This document shows positions 43,636-52,778 of a stretch of DNA of 64,000 nucleotides, piece by piece. The stretch spans positions 1 to 64,000 of the forward strand of contig NZ_FOAB01000010.1 of assembly GCF_900109375.1 (NCBI RefSeq), read 5' to 3'. Source of the stretch: Aquimarina amphilecti. Its GTDB lineage: Bacteria > Bacteroidota > Bacteroidia > Flavobacteriales > Flavobacteriaceae. Numbering within the stretch: position 1 is the first letter of the stretch; each line of letters starts with the position of its first letter. Under the pieces are notes generated by a model, which saw only the letters and a list, made by a program, of their open reading frames with translations, did no database searches and had not been told where the DNA came from. A program made the translations under genes and the position numbers.

Positions 43636-44736
43636 ATGAGTAACATACACAAATTCACAGATCACGATAAAACAGAACAAGGTCAAAAAGCAATAGCATT
43701 AGGTATAAAAAATAAACAATCCTCATCAGAAGTTGATTATGATTACACTGTACAAGATGCTGCAGATTTTAGTTGGCCAGACATAAACCCTGATCTTATT
43801 GGACATATAGAGCCTTGGTTATGCTATGACAAAAAAAATGATGGAACTACTGGAGGATGGGTGGATCTTAATCAGTTCGCTAATGGACAAGAAAGGAAAC
43901 TTAACGCTTGTTTACAAACGCTAGGTTTTCCAGAAGTTTTAAACACAGATTCCGATAGCGCAAGAAATATATTAAATGAAATTAAAAATAGTGAAAATTT
44001 TGAAGTTGTTGCACAGCGATATGGATTTAAAAATAATCAACACTTTTCTTCCGAGGATCATGTAGCGTCAGTTCTTATAAAAATAGAAAAAGCAGAAGGA
44101 AAAGCCTTTGATGCTGCGGATGACTTTTTAAAAGAACAAAAAGTAAAACTTGATGCACAAATGGACTCACATATCGAGGCCGCCTCAGAAGGAGGTTTAT
44201 TAGATCCAATAAACGGAATTGATATGGAAACCTGGGCTGCTGCAAATTCAAAAATTGCGGGAGGTATGGATTCAGAAGAGGTACTAAAAGTTGTAGGAAC
44301 AGAAAAACCTATATGGGATGAAGTTTCTGCAGAGTGGACCGCAAGAATGTCTCAAGATACTACATTTGCTATCTCAAAGGTATATAGCGATGCATTTTTG
44401 AATTCTAATATTGGTAAGTTTGCTATAGTAGAAACTAATGAGACATCTGAAACAAATACTAAAACAAACGGAAGTGCATTAGAAAAAGTTTCTGAGGATT
44501 TTGAACTTTATATAAAAATCATGTGCCATCAAAATATGGGTGCAGCACAAGGAAAAGATGCTGCTTCTATACTTAATGAATACGGGCTTAATGTTACTGA
44601 CTGGAGTTCTGTTGGAGCACAATGGTCTACAAAAATGGCTACAGATACTCGTATGGCAATGAAAATGGGAGAACTGATGGAAAAATATAATGCAGAATTT
44701 GCTACCGCAGGTGCAGGAGATGATATAGATTTCTAG
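43636..44736 (+). CDS. Two-repeat protein of unknown function
   Basis: I do not recognise this 366-residue protein. The start is the ATG at 43636 (MSNIHKFTDHDKTEQGQKA), which avoids overlap with the SPFH gene; a longer frame opens at 43540 but would overlap. It contains two related repeats, about 190-260 (METWAAANSKIAGGMDSEEV, then PIWDEVSAEWTARMSQDT) and about 290-355 (LYIKIMCHQNMGAAQGKDAA, then DWSSVGAQWSTKMATDTRMA). There is no signal or span, so it is cytoplasmic. It follows the SPFH gene by 28 bases. Confidence 0.7.
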   Translation: MSNIHKFTDHDKTEQGQKAIALGIKNKQSSSEVDYDYTVQDAADFSWPDINPDLIGHIEPWLCYDKKNDGTTGGWVDLNQFANGQERKLNACLQTLGFPEVLNTDSDSARNILNEIKNSENFEVVAQRYGFKNNQHFSSEDHVASVLIKIEKAEGKAFDAADDFLKEQKVKLDAQMDSHIEAASEGGLLDPINGIDMETWAAANSKIAGGMDSEEVLKVVGTEKPIWDEVSAEWTARMSQDTTFAISKVYSDAFLNSNIGKFAIVETNETSETNTKTNGSALEKVSEDFELYIKIMCHQNMGAAQGKDAASILNEYGLNVTDWSSVGAQWSTKMATDTRMAMKMGELMEKYNAEFATAGAGDDIDF

Positions 44737-44757
44737 GGTTATTAGTTTCTAGATGAC

Positions 44758-44827
44758 AATGACCTGATGGAAGTCAATACATTCTTTGACATTAGATATA
44801 GTTAACACTTGATGAAATCAGGTCATT
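44758..44827 (+). terminator. Long-loop inverted repeat after the repeat-protein gene
   Basis: AATGACCTGAT (44758-44768) and ATCAGGTCATT (44817-44827) are perfect 11-bp complements with a 48-base loop, starting 22 bases after the stop. The T run is poor, so termination is only one possibility. Confidence 0.45.
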
Positions 44828-44914
44828 TGCTTTATGAAATAGCAGTATATTTCTAAGCCTTATGATCACACCAGAAAATTATTTTAGATAATCATTACAA
44901 AAAGTTCCAAAAAG

Positions 44915-45556
44915 ATGAAATTAGTCCTTTTTCTAATATTACTATCCATACAAATGACGTATTCCCAAAACATGAAACCAAATGAAGAAGTAAAACGACT
45001 AGTAGAATTAGGAAAGGACTATATTATTAAGCAAGCACTGAAAAAATTAAATGAATTAGAAACATCAAAAATCAAAAAAGAAGACTTTCATTTCATTACT
45101 ATAAAAGCAAGTGATCAAAGAATATTGATAGAATTTGGCTATAATGTATTATACCTTCCAAAAAATAGTAGCTACTATTCTGATATCCTTGTAGAGTTAC
45201 CTTCAAGAAATGCTTCTAAAGGCACAGTTAGTAACGGTAGCGCAAACACCACCTTCTATAAACCAACGTCAGAACACCTAAAAGTCATTAATTTCCTATT
45301 AAATCCAAATAAAACAAACACGGATATTTTTAATAAAGGAATACGTTATTCACAAACGATTATTTATGAAGAAGAACAACAATATGTTGTAGATTTTTCT
45401 TCACGAGATCCATATGAAGGAGGAAGCTTCTCTAAAGAAGAAATAGATAAAGAAACTGGAGAAGTACTTTCTACCATCAGTGGACATTATGAACCTGCTC
45501 CAATATTTCCAGAAGACGCAATCGATCAAGAAAAGTTTATAGAAATAAAAGATTAG
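44915..45556 (+). CDS. Exported hypothetical protein
   Basis: I do not recognise this 213-residue protein. It has a Sec signal (MKLVLFLILLSIQMTYSQ) and no lipobox. The mature part is charged, with a helical N-terminal part and a beta-like core (FHFITIKASDQRILIEFGYN). It lies 15 bases before the next gene and 178 bases after the repeat-protein gene, so it begins the second half of the cluster. Confidence 0.65.
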   Translation: MKLVLFLILLSIQMTYSQNMKPNEEVKRLVELGKDYIIKQALKKLNELETSKIKKEDFHFITIKASDQRILIEFGYNVLYLPKNSSYYSDILVELPSRNASKGTVSNGSANTTFYKPTSEHLKVINFLLNPNKTNTDIFNKGIRYSQTIIYEEEQQYVVDFSSRDPYEGGSFSKEEIDKETGEVLSTISGHYEPAPIFPEDAIDQEKFIEIKD

Positions 45557-45570
45557 CATATTTCTTAGTC

Positions 45571-46446
45571 ATGAAATTACAACTCAGAACCTATAAATTT
45601 ATTCTCCTTATTTCGGCTAGTATTATTCTTTATGGATTTGACAACTCTCCATATGAGAACACTAATACATATATAAAATCAACTGCCACCTTGGACAAAA
45701 AATATCAAAATAAGGTTTTCTATGTTGAAGGTTCTGGAGAAGGCGCTGCTGCAGAGATACGTCTAAATGATATTCCGATTGGATATCTTTCATCTGGAGG
45801 TGATTCTGAAATGAAGCACATTCAGGTTGAATTAAATCTGATAACTGGAAAAAACAAATTATCCGTATACCCGACATCGAATAAAGGAACTACCGTAGTA
45901 CGACTAGTTAGACATACAGAAGGAGATTGGATAGATGGCGTAGGAGGAGAAACTTTGTTAGTAATTAGAACAGAGAATGATAATTCTCCGGTTCATAAAG
46001 AAGTAACATTATTAAAAAAGAAACCTCACTGGTCTTGGTTAGATACTGATATCATATCTGATTCTGAAAGTCATAAAGAAGCAATTTCTTTCGCAAAATC
46101 TTTCTATAACGACTTAAAAGACCTAAAAAACTTAGATGAAATCATTACTGCGTTGAATCCGATATATTCTGATATGTCAACTATTGATCCAGAAATAACT
46201 CTAGCAATTAGAAATAAAGAACTGAGACAAGATCTTCTTAAGAACTCTAAAAAAGAAATCTGGCAGTTTGATAATATCGACACCTTATCATTTACTGCAG
46301 TTCTTGTGGGTAATGGAAGGTTGTATGATCTACGTCGAGCTGATGGATCTCCGTTAATCCGTACTTGTCAAAATAGCAAATGGGATCGCATCACTTATAG
46401 GAACATAATAGGACGAAAAAATGGAGTTTGGCAATTCTATCGATAG
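45571..46446 (+). CDS. Exported or membrane-anchored hypothetical protein
   Basis: I do not recognise this 291-residue protein. A hydrophobic N-terminal segment (about 9-22, YKFILLISASIILYGF) is a signal or anchor. Residues about 45-110 form a beta-rich domain (FYVEGSGEGAAAEIRLNDIP). A helical part (about 155-215) and a Trp-rich C-terminus follow. It is in tandem with its neighbours on the same strand. Confidence 0.65.
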   Translation: MKLQLRTYKFILLISASIILYGFDNSPYENTNTYIKSTATLDKKYQNKVFYVEGSGEGAAAEIRLNDIPIGYLSSGGDSEMKHIQVELNLITGKNKLSVYPTSNKGTTVVRLVRHTEGDWIDGVGGETLLVIRTENDNSPVHKEVTLLKKKPHWSWLDTDIISDSESHKEAISFAKSFYNDLKDLKNLDEIITALNPIYSDMSTIDPEITLAIRNKELRQDLLKNSKKEIWQFDNIDTLSFTAVLVGNGRLYDLRRADGSPLIRTCQNSKWDRITYRNIIGRKNGVWQFYR

Positions 46447-46477
46447 TAAAATTTCAATCAATATTTTAAAATTAAAT

Positions 46478-46981
46478 ATGAAGAATACATGGGAATATTA
46501 TGTTGAGATACTAAAAAAAAATCTATTTATCTATGCATTACTATTTACTTGTTTTTCATACACACAACATCAACCAATGGACACTAAACAAACAAAAATC
46601 AAATACGGATCAATTATCGAAATAAAACTTCAAGAAAAAATAACCTTAGAAGACGATCTATGTATCTCTTTAAGGTCATTCTCTCATAAAAACTCGGTAG
46701 ATGGTACTTTAACGAAAGCATCTGCGTATCTTATTCTATCCATCCACGGTGATAAAAAAGAAGCACTATTATCCACATATAGTAATGATCACTTAAAATC
46801 TGAGGAAGAATTAAATTCTTTCGAATATACCAAAACAATAGAACAAGAAAATGGAATGATAGTATCGATGACTTCACAAAATAATGATCGATTTATTTTT
46901 TGGAAAAATTATCAAATTCAACTAAAGGAATTTGAATATGATGAATTTCTTAAAATACTAGTCTCCAAAAAAACTTTATAA
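46478..46981 (+). CDS. Hypothetical protein with N-terminal anchor
   Basis: The 167-residue protein starts best at 46478 (MKNTWEYYVEIL). An upstream ATG at 46421 would overlap the previous gene. A hydrophobic segment (about 13-28) is a signal or anchor. The rest is a charged beta-rich domain (YGSIIEIKLQEKITLEDDLC). It is the last plus-strand gene of the cluster and is convergent with the cysteine-cluster gene, 25 bases away. Confidence 0.6.
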   Translation: MKNTWEYYVEILKKNLFIYALLFTCFSYTQHQPMDTKQTKIKYGSIIEIKLQEKITLEDDLCISLRSFSHKNSVDGTLTKASAYLILSIHGDKKEALLSTYSNDHLKSEEELNSFEYTKTIEQENGMIVSMTSQNNDRFIFWKNYQIQLKEFEYDEFLKILVSKKTL

Positions 46982-47006
46982 GGAACCTTGCAAAGTCATA
47001 CTATCA

Positions 47007-47525
47007 TTATACACGCCTATTACTTTTATGTTCTAGCGGCATTACTTCCTTCATCTTTTCTACTATATTATATGCAGCTGGACAAACAGCCATATTTTGC
47101 ATCGTTAAATCAGAAATTTGATGAAACTTTTTTCGATCTGTATGTGGAAACTCTTTGCATGCCTTTGGTCTAACATCATAAATCAAACAATAGTTATCCG
47201 ATGCTAAAAAAGCGCAAGGCACTTCTTTTAAAACAAAATCACCATCTTCATCTTTTTTTAGATATTGATTTTCAAATTGAATAGATTTCATTTTTAAATG
47301 TTTAGCTATTCGATCCACATCAATATCTGTAAATAATGGACCCGTAGTTTTACAACAATTAGCGCATTCCAAACAATCTGTTTTCTGAAACTCCTTAGTA
47401 TGCAATTCCTGCATAAACCTATCCAAATTTTTAGGCGGCTTCTTTTTAAGCTTTGCAAAATACTTTTTATTCTCGTTCTGTGTATCTTTGGCCAGTTTCG
47501 GTAATTGATCTATAAATTCTTGCAT
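47007..47525 (-). CDS. YkgJ-type cysteine-cluster protein
   Basis: The 172-residue protein has the YkgJ pattern: CLECANCCKTTGPLFTDIDV near residues 47-66, and later CAFLASDNYCLIYDVRPKAC and FPHTDRKK. These Cys probably bind zinc or an iron-sulfur cluster. The function is not established. It is divergent from a methyltransferase gene; a -7 element ends four bases before its ATG. Confidence 0.88.
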   Translation of the reverse strand: MQEFIDQLPKLAKDTQNENKKYFAKLKKKPPKNLDRFMQELHTKEFQKTDCLECANCCKTTGPLFTDIDVDRIAKHLKMKSIQFENQYLKKDEDGDFVLKEVPCAFLASDNYCLIYDVRPKACKEFPHTDRKKFHQISDLTMQNMAVCPAAYNIVEKMKEVMPLEHKSNRRV

Positions 47526-47529
47526 ATTG

Positions 47530-47549
47530 CAAAGTTAACTCATAATGAG
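47530..47549 (-). promoter_or_regulatory. Promoter of the YkgJ-type gene, probably leaderless
   Basis: TAACTTTG (47537-47530 on the minus strand) matches TAnnTTTG, and the ATG at 47525 is only four bases later. The adjacent CTCATAATGAG (47539-47549) is a near-palindrome between the two divergent genes. No clear -33 box was found. Confidence 0.5.
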
Positions 47550-47589
47550 GTTCTAAAAAATTTCTATTCCCGATTAAAAAAGAAATGTG

Positions 47590-48312
47590 ATGAGTAAAGA
47601 TATTTTCGGAGAAGCTATTAAAGATTTTTATAATAAAAATTCTACTGAAGATATCATAGTCCAAGCTCCGGATTTTGATGACGATATAATACCTGTTTCC
47701 TATTTGTTTAGAGACCATCTGGGAATGCCCAAAATTGAGCAAAAAGCATTAGAAATAGCTTTTGGAGATGTATTAGATGTCGGATGTGGAGCTGGTAGTC
47801 ATAGTCTTTTTTTATTAAAAGAAAAAAAGCTACCGGTACACGCTATTGACATTTCTGAAGGAGCAATAGAAATATGTAAAAAAAGAGGGATTACAAATGC
47901 AAATGTTCAGGATATTTTTGATCTTAAACAAGTACAATATGATACACTTTTATTTTTAATGAATGGAAGTGGGATTATTGGAAAACTAGGAAACATTGAT
48001 CGCTTTTTTGTTCATATCAAAAGTTTATTAAAACCTAATGGTCAAATCCTTATTGATTCTTCTGATATCTCCTATTTATTTACAGAAGATGATGGTACTT
48101 TTTGGGTAGATGCTTCTGCAGGATATTATGGAGAAATGCAATATAGACTTAAATACAAAAATTTAAAATCTGATTGGTTTGATTGGTTATATCTCGATTA
48201 TAACACCTTGCAAAATGCCGCCAATGCTAATGGATTCATTTGCGAACTTTTGCTCGAAGGAGAAAATAATGATTATTTAGCCAAATTAACTAAGGTACCT
48301 GATAGCCTTTAG
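47590..48312 (+). CDS. Class I SAM-dependent methyltransferase
   Basis: The 240-residue protein has the SAM-binding motif VLDVGCGAGSHSLFLL at about 59-74 and the acidic motif VHAIDISEGAIEI. The start is the ATG at 47590; a GTG one codon upstream is in frame. The substrate is not known. Its 3' end overlaps the convergent DUF2059 gene by 23 bases. Confidence 0.88.
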   Translation: MSKDIFGEAIKDFYNKNSTEDIIVQAPDFDDDIIPVSYLFRDHLGMPKIEQKALEIAFGDVLDVGCGAGSHSLFLLKEKKLPVHAIDISEGAIEICKKRGITNANVQDIFDLKQVQYDTLLFLMNGSGIIGKLGNIDRFFVHIKSLLKPNGQILIDSSDISYLFTEDDGTFWVDASAGYYGEMQYRLKYKNLKSDWFDWLYLDYNTLQNAANANGFICELLLEGENNDYLAKLTKVPDSL

Positions 48313-48820
48313 TCTTTAATTTCTGGATGGTCTCATTATACAAATCTCTGCTCCATAATTCACTAACCTCAGCAACCATAGTTCTTAAGGAATCTCCTTG
48401 ATTTTGAACCTTTTGACCAACCTCAGAATTAAAAAAATTAGATAGTTCTACTTTTTGAGTATCACTAAGTTGCGTTCTGTCTTTAACCATCTGCTTCCCC
48501 GTTTCGGATTCATAGAAAACAATAAGTTCTTTAATATCCTTATGAGAAAAATTACTGCGATATGCAGATACTAATAATGATTTAATATTTGTTAATGGCT
48601 CCTTTTTATCTCCTTTTAATTCATTCCAAATACTATCGGGAATATCTTGAGCACTATACTGTTGCTTTAACAACGTAAACATTTGGTCAATGGCTACATT
48701 ATATTGTTGCTCAGTTCCGTTTAAAGAAAAGTATCGCATTGCATCTTCATGGTACGATCTTTGTGCAAAATTTGCAGTAACTGTTAAAAATAACGTTAAA
48801 ACAAAAACTAAATTTCTCAT
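48290..48820 (-). CDS. DUF2059 family exported protein
   Basis: The 176-residue protein has a Sec signal (MRNLVFVLTLFLTVTANFAQ) and the DUF2059 pattern (FSHKDIKELIVFYESETGKQ). Such proteins are periplasmic helical proteins of unknown role. Its 3' end overlaps the convergent methyltransferase gene. It starts 45 bases from a divergent metalloprotease gene, so both promoters share that gap. Confidence 0.85.
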   Translation of the reverse strand: MRNLVFVLTLFLTVTANFAQRSYHEDAMRYFSLNGTEQQYNVAIDQMFTLLKQQYSAQDIPDSIWNELKGDKKEPLTNIKSLLVSAYRSNFSHKDIKELIVFYESETGKQMVKDRTQLSDTQKVELSNFFNSEVGQKVQNQGDSLRTMVAEVSELWSRDLYNETIQKLKTKGYQVP

Positions 48821-48865
48821 AAATTCGTTTATTTACTAACCCACACCCCTGGAAAATTAAATTTT

Positions 48866-49636
48866 ATGCAAATTACAAAATTCTTAAGTATTCTTTTGTT
48901 CGCATCTTTCATACTCGTTGGATGTTCTGATGACGACGAAAATACTATTATTCCTGATGGTCAATCGGCTAATACACAACCTTTGGGAACATCTGCTAAT
49001 GATCTATTAAGCGACACAAATTTTAGAGGGTTAACTGTAGAGATTGTATCTGTTCAAGGGTTTGCTCCAACAACGACGGCAGTAAATATGTTTAGAACAT
49101 TTCTAGAGGAACGTCTTTTTAAACCTGATGGAATAACTATAAATCAGCGTACAGTTTCTTCTTCTGGGTTGTCTCCATTTAATATAGATAAAATAAAAGA
49201 GATTGAAACTACTGCAAGAACTGCATTTAACGAAGGAGATGAGATTACTGTTTATATTTATTTTGCAGATGGAACTAATGATAATGATGATGGTTCTAGA
49301 GTTACCTTAGGCACCGCTTATTTAAATACTTCTATTGTTATTTATGAAAGTACACTTCGTAATCTAAGTAGTAATCCTAGTGCACCTATGCTATCTACAA
49401 TAGAAGCAGCTACCCTTAATCATGAATTTGCCCATTTACTAGGACTTGTTAATATCGGAACACCTTTACAATCACAACACGAAAATACCGTATCAAGAGG
49501 ACATTGTAATGTACAAAATTGTCTTATGGAAGCCGCTATCGAGTTTGAAAGTGGTATGATGAATATGATGGGGGATGGAGTACCGGAACTAGATGCGCAA
49601 TGCATTGCCGACCTCCAAGCTAATGGAGGTCGATAA
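48866..49636 (+). CDS. Zinc metalloprotease lipoprotein
   Basis: The 256-residue protein has a lipoprotein signal ending at Cys20 (FILVGCSDD), so it is anchored in the envelope. The zinc motif HEFAHLLGLVNIG is at 186-198 (His186, Glu187, His190). It fits HExxHxxGxxxxG with a later HCNVQNCLMEAAIE that may give the Met turn. This is an M10/M12-like metzincin pattern. It is divergent from DUF2059. Confidence 0.85.
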   Translation: MQITKFLSILLFASFILVGCSDDDENTIIPDGQSANTQPLGTSANDLLSDTNFRGLTVEIVSVQGFAPTTTAVNMFRTFLEERLFKPDGITINQRTVSSSGLSPFNIDKIKEIETTARTAFNEGDEITVYIYFADGTNDNDDGSRVTLGTAYLNTSIVIYESTLRNLSSNPSAPMLSTIEAATLNHEFAHLLGLVNIGTPLQSQHENTVSRGHCNVQNCLMEAAIEFESGMMNMMGDGVPELDAQCIADLQANGGR

Positions 49637-49665
49637 TAAGTTATATTCCTATTTTATAACTAAAA

Positions 49666-51291
49666 TTAATACACCTTTTCGCCACCAACATAGGTTGAAT
49701 TCACTTTAATGTTAGGAATTTTATCCTCGTCGATTTCCATGATGTTTTGTTCTAGGATCACAAAATCAGCGAATTTACCTGCTGTAATACTTCCTTTTTC
49801 TGATTCTTCAAAATTACTATAGGCCGCCCAAATAGTCATTCCTTTTAGCGTTTCTTCTCTAGTTAAAGCATCTTCCTTTTGGAAACCGTTTGCAGGATAT
49901 TGCTTTAGATCTTTACGAGCTACTGCTGCATAAAACGTATAAAATGGACTAACATTTTCTACAGGATAATCAGTTCCTAAAGCTAGTTTACCTGTTTTAT
50001 TTAGAAGTTGTTTATAAGCATACGCTCCTTTTATGCGTTCTTCTCCCAGTCGCTCATCTGCCCAATACATATCACTAGTTGCATGTGTAGGCTGCACGCT
50101 CATTACCAAATTATCATTCAGAATATCAAACTCTTCTGGAGATACCACTTGCGCATGCTCTACACGCCATCTTCTATTCGACTTATCTTTTAACACATCA
50201 TAATACGTATTGATCACCACTGCATTGGCAGAATCTCCAATTGCATGTGTATTCATCTGAAAAGGAGAACCAGCTAATCTTTTTGCCAATTCTTTAAATT
50301 CTTTTGTGCCGATTACCATTGCTCCATGATGATCTTCTTTATCACTATATGGTTTCTTTAATACTGCACCCCTAGATCCCAGGGCTCCATCTGCATATAC
50401 CTTAAAAGAAGAAACATTAAGCTTATCTGTTTTAAGAACACCTTGCTTTAGGTAATAATCCACATATTTTGGAACATTACTAACCATAGCATACATTCTG
50501 ATTTTTAATTGTTCTGCTTTCTGCAAACTATCAATAACTCTAATCACTTCTGGGCTTAATCCAGCATCATCTACAGTTGTCAATCCATAACTAAAGTTAA
50601 TAGCTTGTGCATCTTTTAATGCTGCTACTTGTTCTGCAACTGTAGGTTGTGGAAAAATTGCTTCTATCAACTCCATAGGATTATCTATCAATACTCCTGT
50701 TAGCTTTCCATCTTTTTGCAAAATCTCTCCTCCGGGAACCTTTGTTTCTATCGTTATTTTAGCAAGATCTAATGCTGCCTGATTTGCCAACATCGCGTGG
50801 CCATCTACTCTGGTGACTGCCACAGGAGTTTCAGGAAACAAGCTATCTAACTTTTCTTTAGTTGGAAATTCTTTAATTTCCCAATCATTTTGATCCCAAC
50901 CACGACCAGTGATAAAAGGCACCTTTTTTTTATTTTGAAAATCTATAATACGTGCCACTACTTCTTCATAACTAGTTGTACCGACTAGGTTCACTTTTTG
51001 TTGCTGTAATCCTAATCCATAAAAATGACAATGAGCATCTATCAAACCAGGCACAATCGTTTTGCCTTTTGCATCTACAGAATCTGTAAAAGTATATGTC
51101 TGACTTACCTCTGCTAAACTACCTACTGCAATAAACTTATCATTCTTAATGACAAAAGCTTCTACTTTTGGCTGACTATCATCCACTGTATATACATTAG
51201 CATTAAAAACAAGCAGATCTGCTGTTTCTTTAGGTTGCTGACAAGAAATAAAAAGAAGTGTACTAAGCGTACCTAAAAGTACTTTTTTCAT
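49666..51291 (-). CDS. Amidohydrolase family 3 lipoprotein (YtcJ-like)
   Basis: The 541-residue enzyme has a lipoprotein signal ending at Cys17 (LLFISCQQP). The amidohydrolase blocks are VPGLIDAHCHFYG (metal His pair), VTRVDGHAMLAN, SSFKVYADGALGSRGA, NTHAIGDSANAV, RVEHAQVV and LALGTDYPVE. The substrate is unknown. It stands as a single gene. Confidence 0.92.
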   Translation of the reverse strand: MKKVLLGTLSTLLFISCQQPKETADLLVFNANVYTVDDSQPKVEAFVIKNDKFIAVGSLAEVSQTYTFTDSVDAKGKTIVPGLIDAHCHFYGLGLQQQKVNLVGTTSYEEVVARIIDFQNKKKVPFITGRGWDQNDWEIKEFPTKEKLDSLFPETPVAVTRVDGHAMLANQAALDLAKITIETKVPGGEILQKDGKLTGVLIDNPMELIEAIFPQPTVAEQVAALKDAQAINFSYGLTTVDDAGLSPEVIRVIDSLQKAEQLKIRMYAMVSNVPKYVDYYLKQGVLKTDKLNVSSFKVYADGALGSRGAVLKKPYSDKEDHHGAMVIGTKEFKELAKRLAGSPFQMNTHAIGDSANAVVINTYYDVLKDKSNRRWRVEHAQVVSPEEFDILNDNLVMSVQPTHATSDMYWADERLGEERIKGAYAYKQLLNKTGKLALGTDYPVENVSPFYTFYAAVARKDLKQYPANGFQKEDALTREETLKGMTIWAAYSNFEESEKGSITAGKFADFVILEQNIMEIDEDKIPNIKVNSTYVGGEKVY

Positions 51292-51411
51292 GATATGTTG
51301 AGTTTGAAATGTGTTAAGAGATAAAAATAAAGATAAAAATGATGATATAGCCTTTTTATTAAATTCTTAACTTTTGTACAGCTATCTATAAGATGATTTT
51401 GGTAGATTATT

Positions 51412-51894
51412 TTATAAACTAATAACACGTTTATAGATAATTCCTTCTGATCTATAAACTACCATCAAAACATTATCTCCCGGACGACTATATATTTCTG
51501 GTTCGGTGAACGTTTGCCATTCCAATTCTGTTTTTTCAATTATTTTTTTCATCCACGCATCTTCATGGTACTGGGATATCGCCTCCACCATTCCAACTGT
51601 CCATTTATCAACGTCTGATGGATTGATTTTAATTACAAATTTATAATCCCATGAGGATGCTCCTGGAAGGGTGGTTCTACTATTTGAAAACCCGTTTACA
51701 TTAAACAGTTCGAATGCTGCATTCTCAAAATCACTGAAGGATTTAATTTCATTTTTCAAAATTGTTACACGTTCGGACTTGGAATTATAATCATCACTGT
51801 CTAGCTTATTAGAATTTGACATAGAACTAGAAGAATCAAAACAACTGCTATACCCTAAAGTCAATAATAACGATATGAGGATTAATCTCTTCAC
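51412..51894 (-). CDS. Hypothetical lipoprotein
   Basis: I do not recognise this 160-residue protein. It starts with a GTG at 51894, since no ATG is in frame upstream and the signal KRLILISLLLTLGYSSC gives a lipobox. The mature part is a charged domain with Trp and aromatic residues (SSWDYKFVIKINPSDVDKW). It is a single gene on the minus strand. Confidence 0.7.
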   Translation of the reverse strand: MKRLILISLLLTLGYSSCFDSSSSMSNSNKLDSDDYNSKSERVTILKNEIKSFSDFENAAFELFNVNGFSNSRTTLPGASSWDYKFVIKINPSDVDKWTVGMVEAISQYHEDAWMKKIIEKTELEWQTFTEPEIYSRPGDNVLMVVYRSEGIIYKRVISL

Positions 51895-51992
51895 AAAATA
51901 CTTATAATAAGTTATTTATAATTAGCTCTAAGAAAGAATAATATACTTGAAATTATAGTTAATATAGATAAGATCACGAAAATCGTCACAAA

Positions 51993-52463
51993 TTATACTC
52001 GTTTCAAAATATCTTTTCTAAGAGATTTTATTTCCATATTATCATCAGCAAGCTCTAAAAACTGAGTCTTGTTCATAATTACCAAATTAATATCCGTTAA
52101 TCCATTGGGACCATAATTATTCTCAGTGATGAACTTTCCGTTATCTAATTCGAGTATAGCGCTTGAGTCTATTACCTGTTCGTTATCCGAAAATCTAAAA
52201 TGTATATCTTTTATCTGCTTATTTCTAAACATCAATCTTGATGTCAATCCATACCTTTGAGCCTTTTCAAAAGGTGTATTTTTATTATTTGAATAATCTT
52301 CTACTAAATCAATATCATCATCTGGATGCTTAGGTAATAATACAACTTGACCATTAGACAATCTTATTTGCGATTGAAATTCTTGCATCCCATGTTCATT
52401 TTCGAGTGTATAATTAAATCGAATTTTCGAGATTTTCTCATCAATTAAATCAGATATTTTCAT
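51993..52463 (-). CDS. Hypothetical cytoplasmic protein
   Basis: I do not recognise this 156-residue protein. It has no signal or span and looks like an alpha/beta protein with acidic and basic patches (QIRLSNGQVVLLPKHPDDDI, GPNGLTDINLVIMNK). It stands alone between a lipoprotein gene and the intergenic region with paired palindromes. Confidence 0.65.
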   Translation of the reverse strand: MKISDLIDEKISKIRFNYTLENEHGMQEFQSQIRLSNGQVVLLPKHPDDDIDLVEDYSNNKNTPFEKAQRYGLTSRLMFRNKQIKDIHFRFSDNEQVIDSSAILELDNGKFITENNYGPNGLTDINLVIMNKTQFLELADDNMEIKSLRKDILKRV

Positions 52464-52592
52464 AGCTTATGATGTTGTTTATAAACAATTTGTGTGTAAA
52501 CGTAGTAGGTTTAAATATAACAAATTTTTATATGAACGCATAACTCATTTTTTCTATGAATTCGATTTTAACATATTCTTTTTAAATACCAA

Positions 52593-52626
52593 AATAGGAT
52601 AGTATGCATTATCCCACTATCCTATT
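52593..52626 (-). terminator. Hairpin after the 25-codon frame
   Basis: AATAGGATAGT (52593-52603) and ACTATCCTATT (52616-52626) are perfect 11-bp complements with a 12-base loop. On the minus strand TTTGG follows, a weak tail. Confidence 0.5.
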
Positions 52627-52651
52627 GATTACTCGTCATAACACATATGTA

Positions 52652-52729
52652 CTATTTCATTCTTTCTAATTGAGTTTTCGCTTCTTGAATGCAGTAACAT
52701 ATTGTTGAGGAGGGATTATTGACAATCAT
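52652..52729 (-). CDS. Candidate 25-residue peptide (doubtful)
   Basis: The frame starts with an ATG at 52729 and ends with TAG, giving MIVNNPSSTICYCIQEAKTQ and five more residues (LERMK). It lies between the paired TTGATATATCAAG palindromes and a hairpin, a layout that fits a small regulated gene. There is no homology I can state, and such frames also arise by chance. Confidence 0.25.
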   Translation of the reverse strand: MIVNNPSSTICYCIQEAKTQLERMK

Positions 52730-52738
52730 ATATAATTA

Positions 52739-52778
52739 CTTGATATATCAAGCATATACAAATATTTGATATATCAAG
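52739..52778 (-). promoter_or_regulatory. Paired TTGATATATCAAG palindromes
   Basis: The two 14-base palindromes are spaced 26 bp centre to centre. They look like a double operator for a dimeric helix-turn-helix regulator. No regulator can be assigned. Confidence 0.5.
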
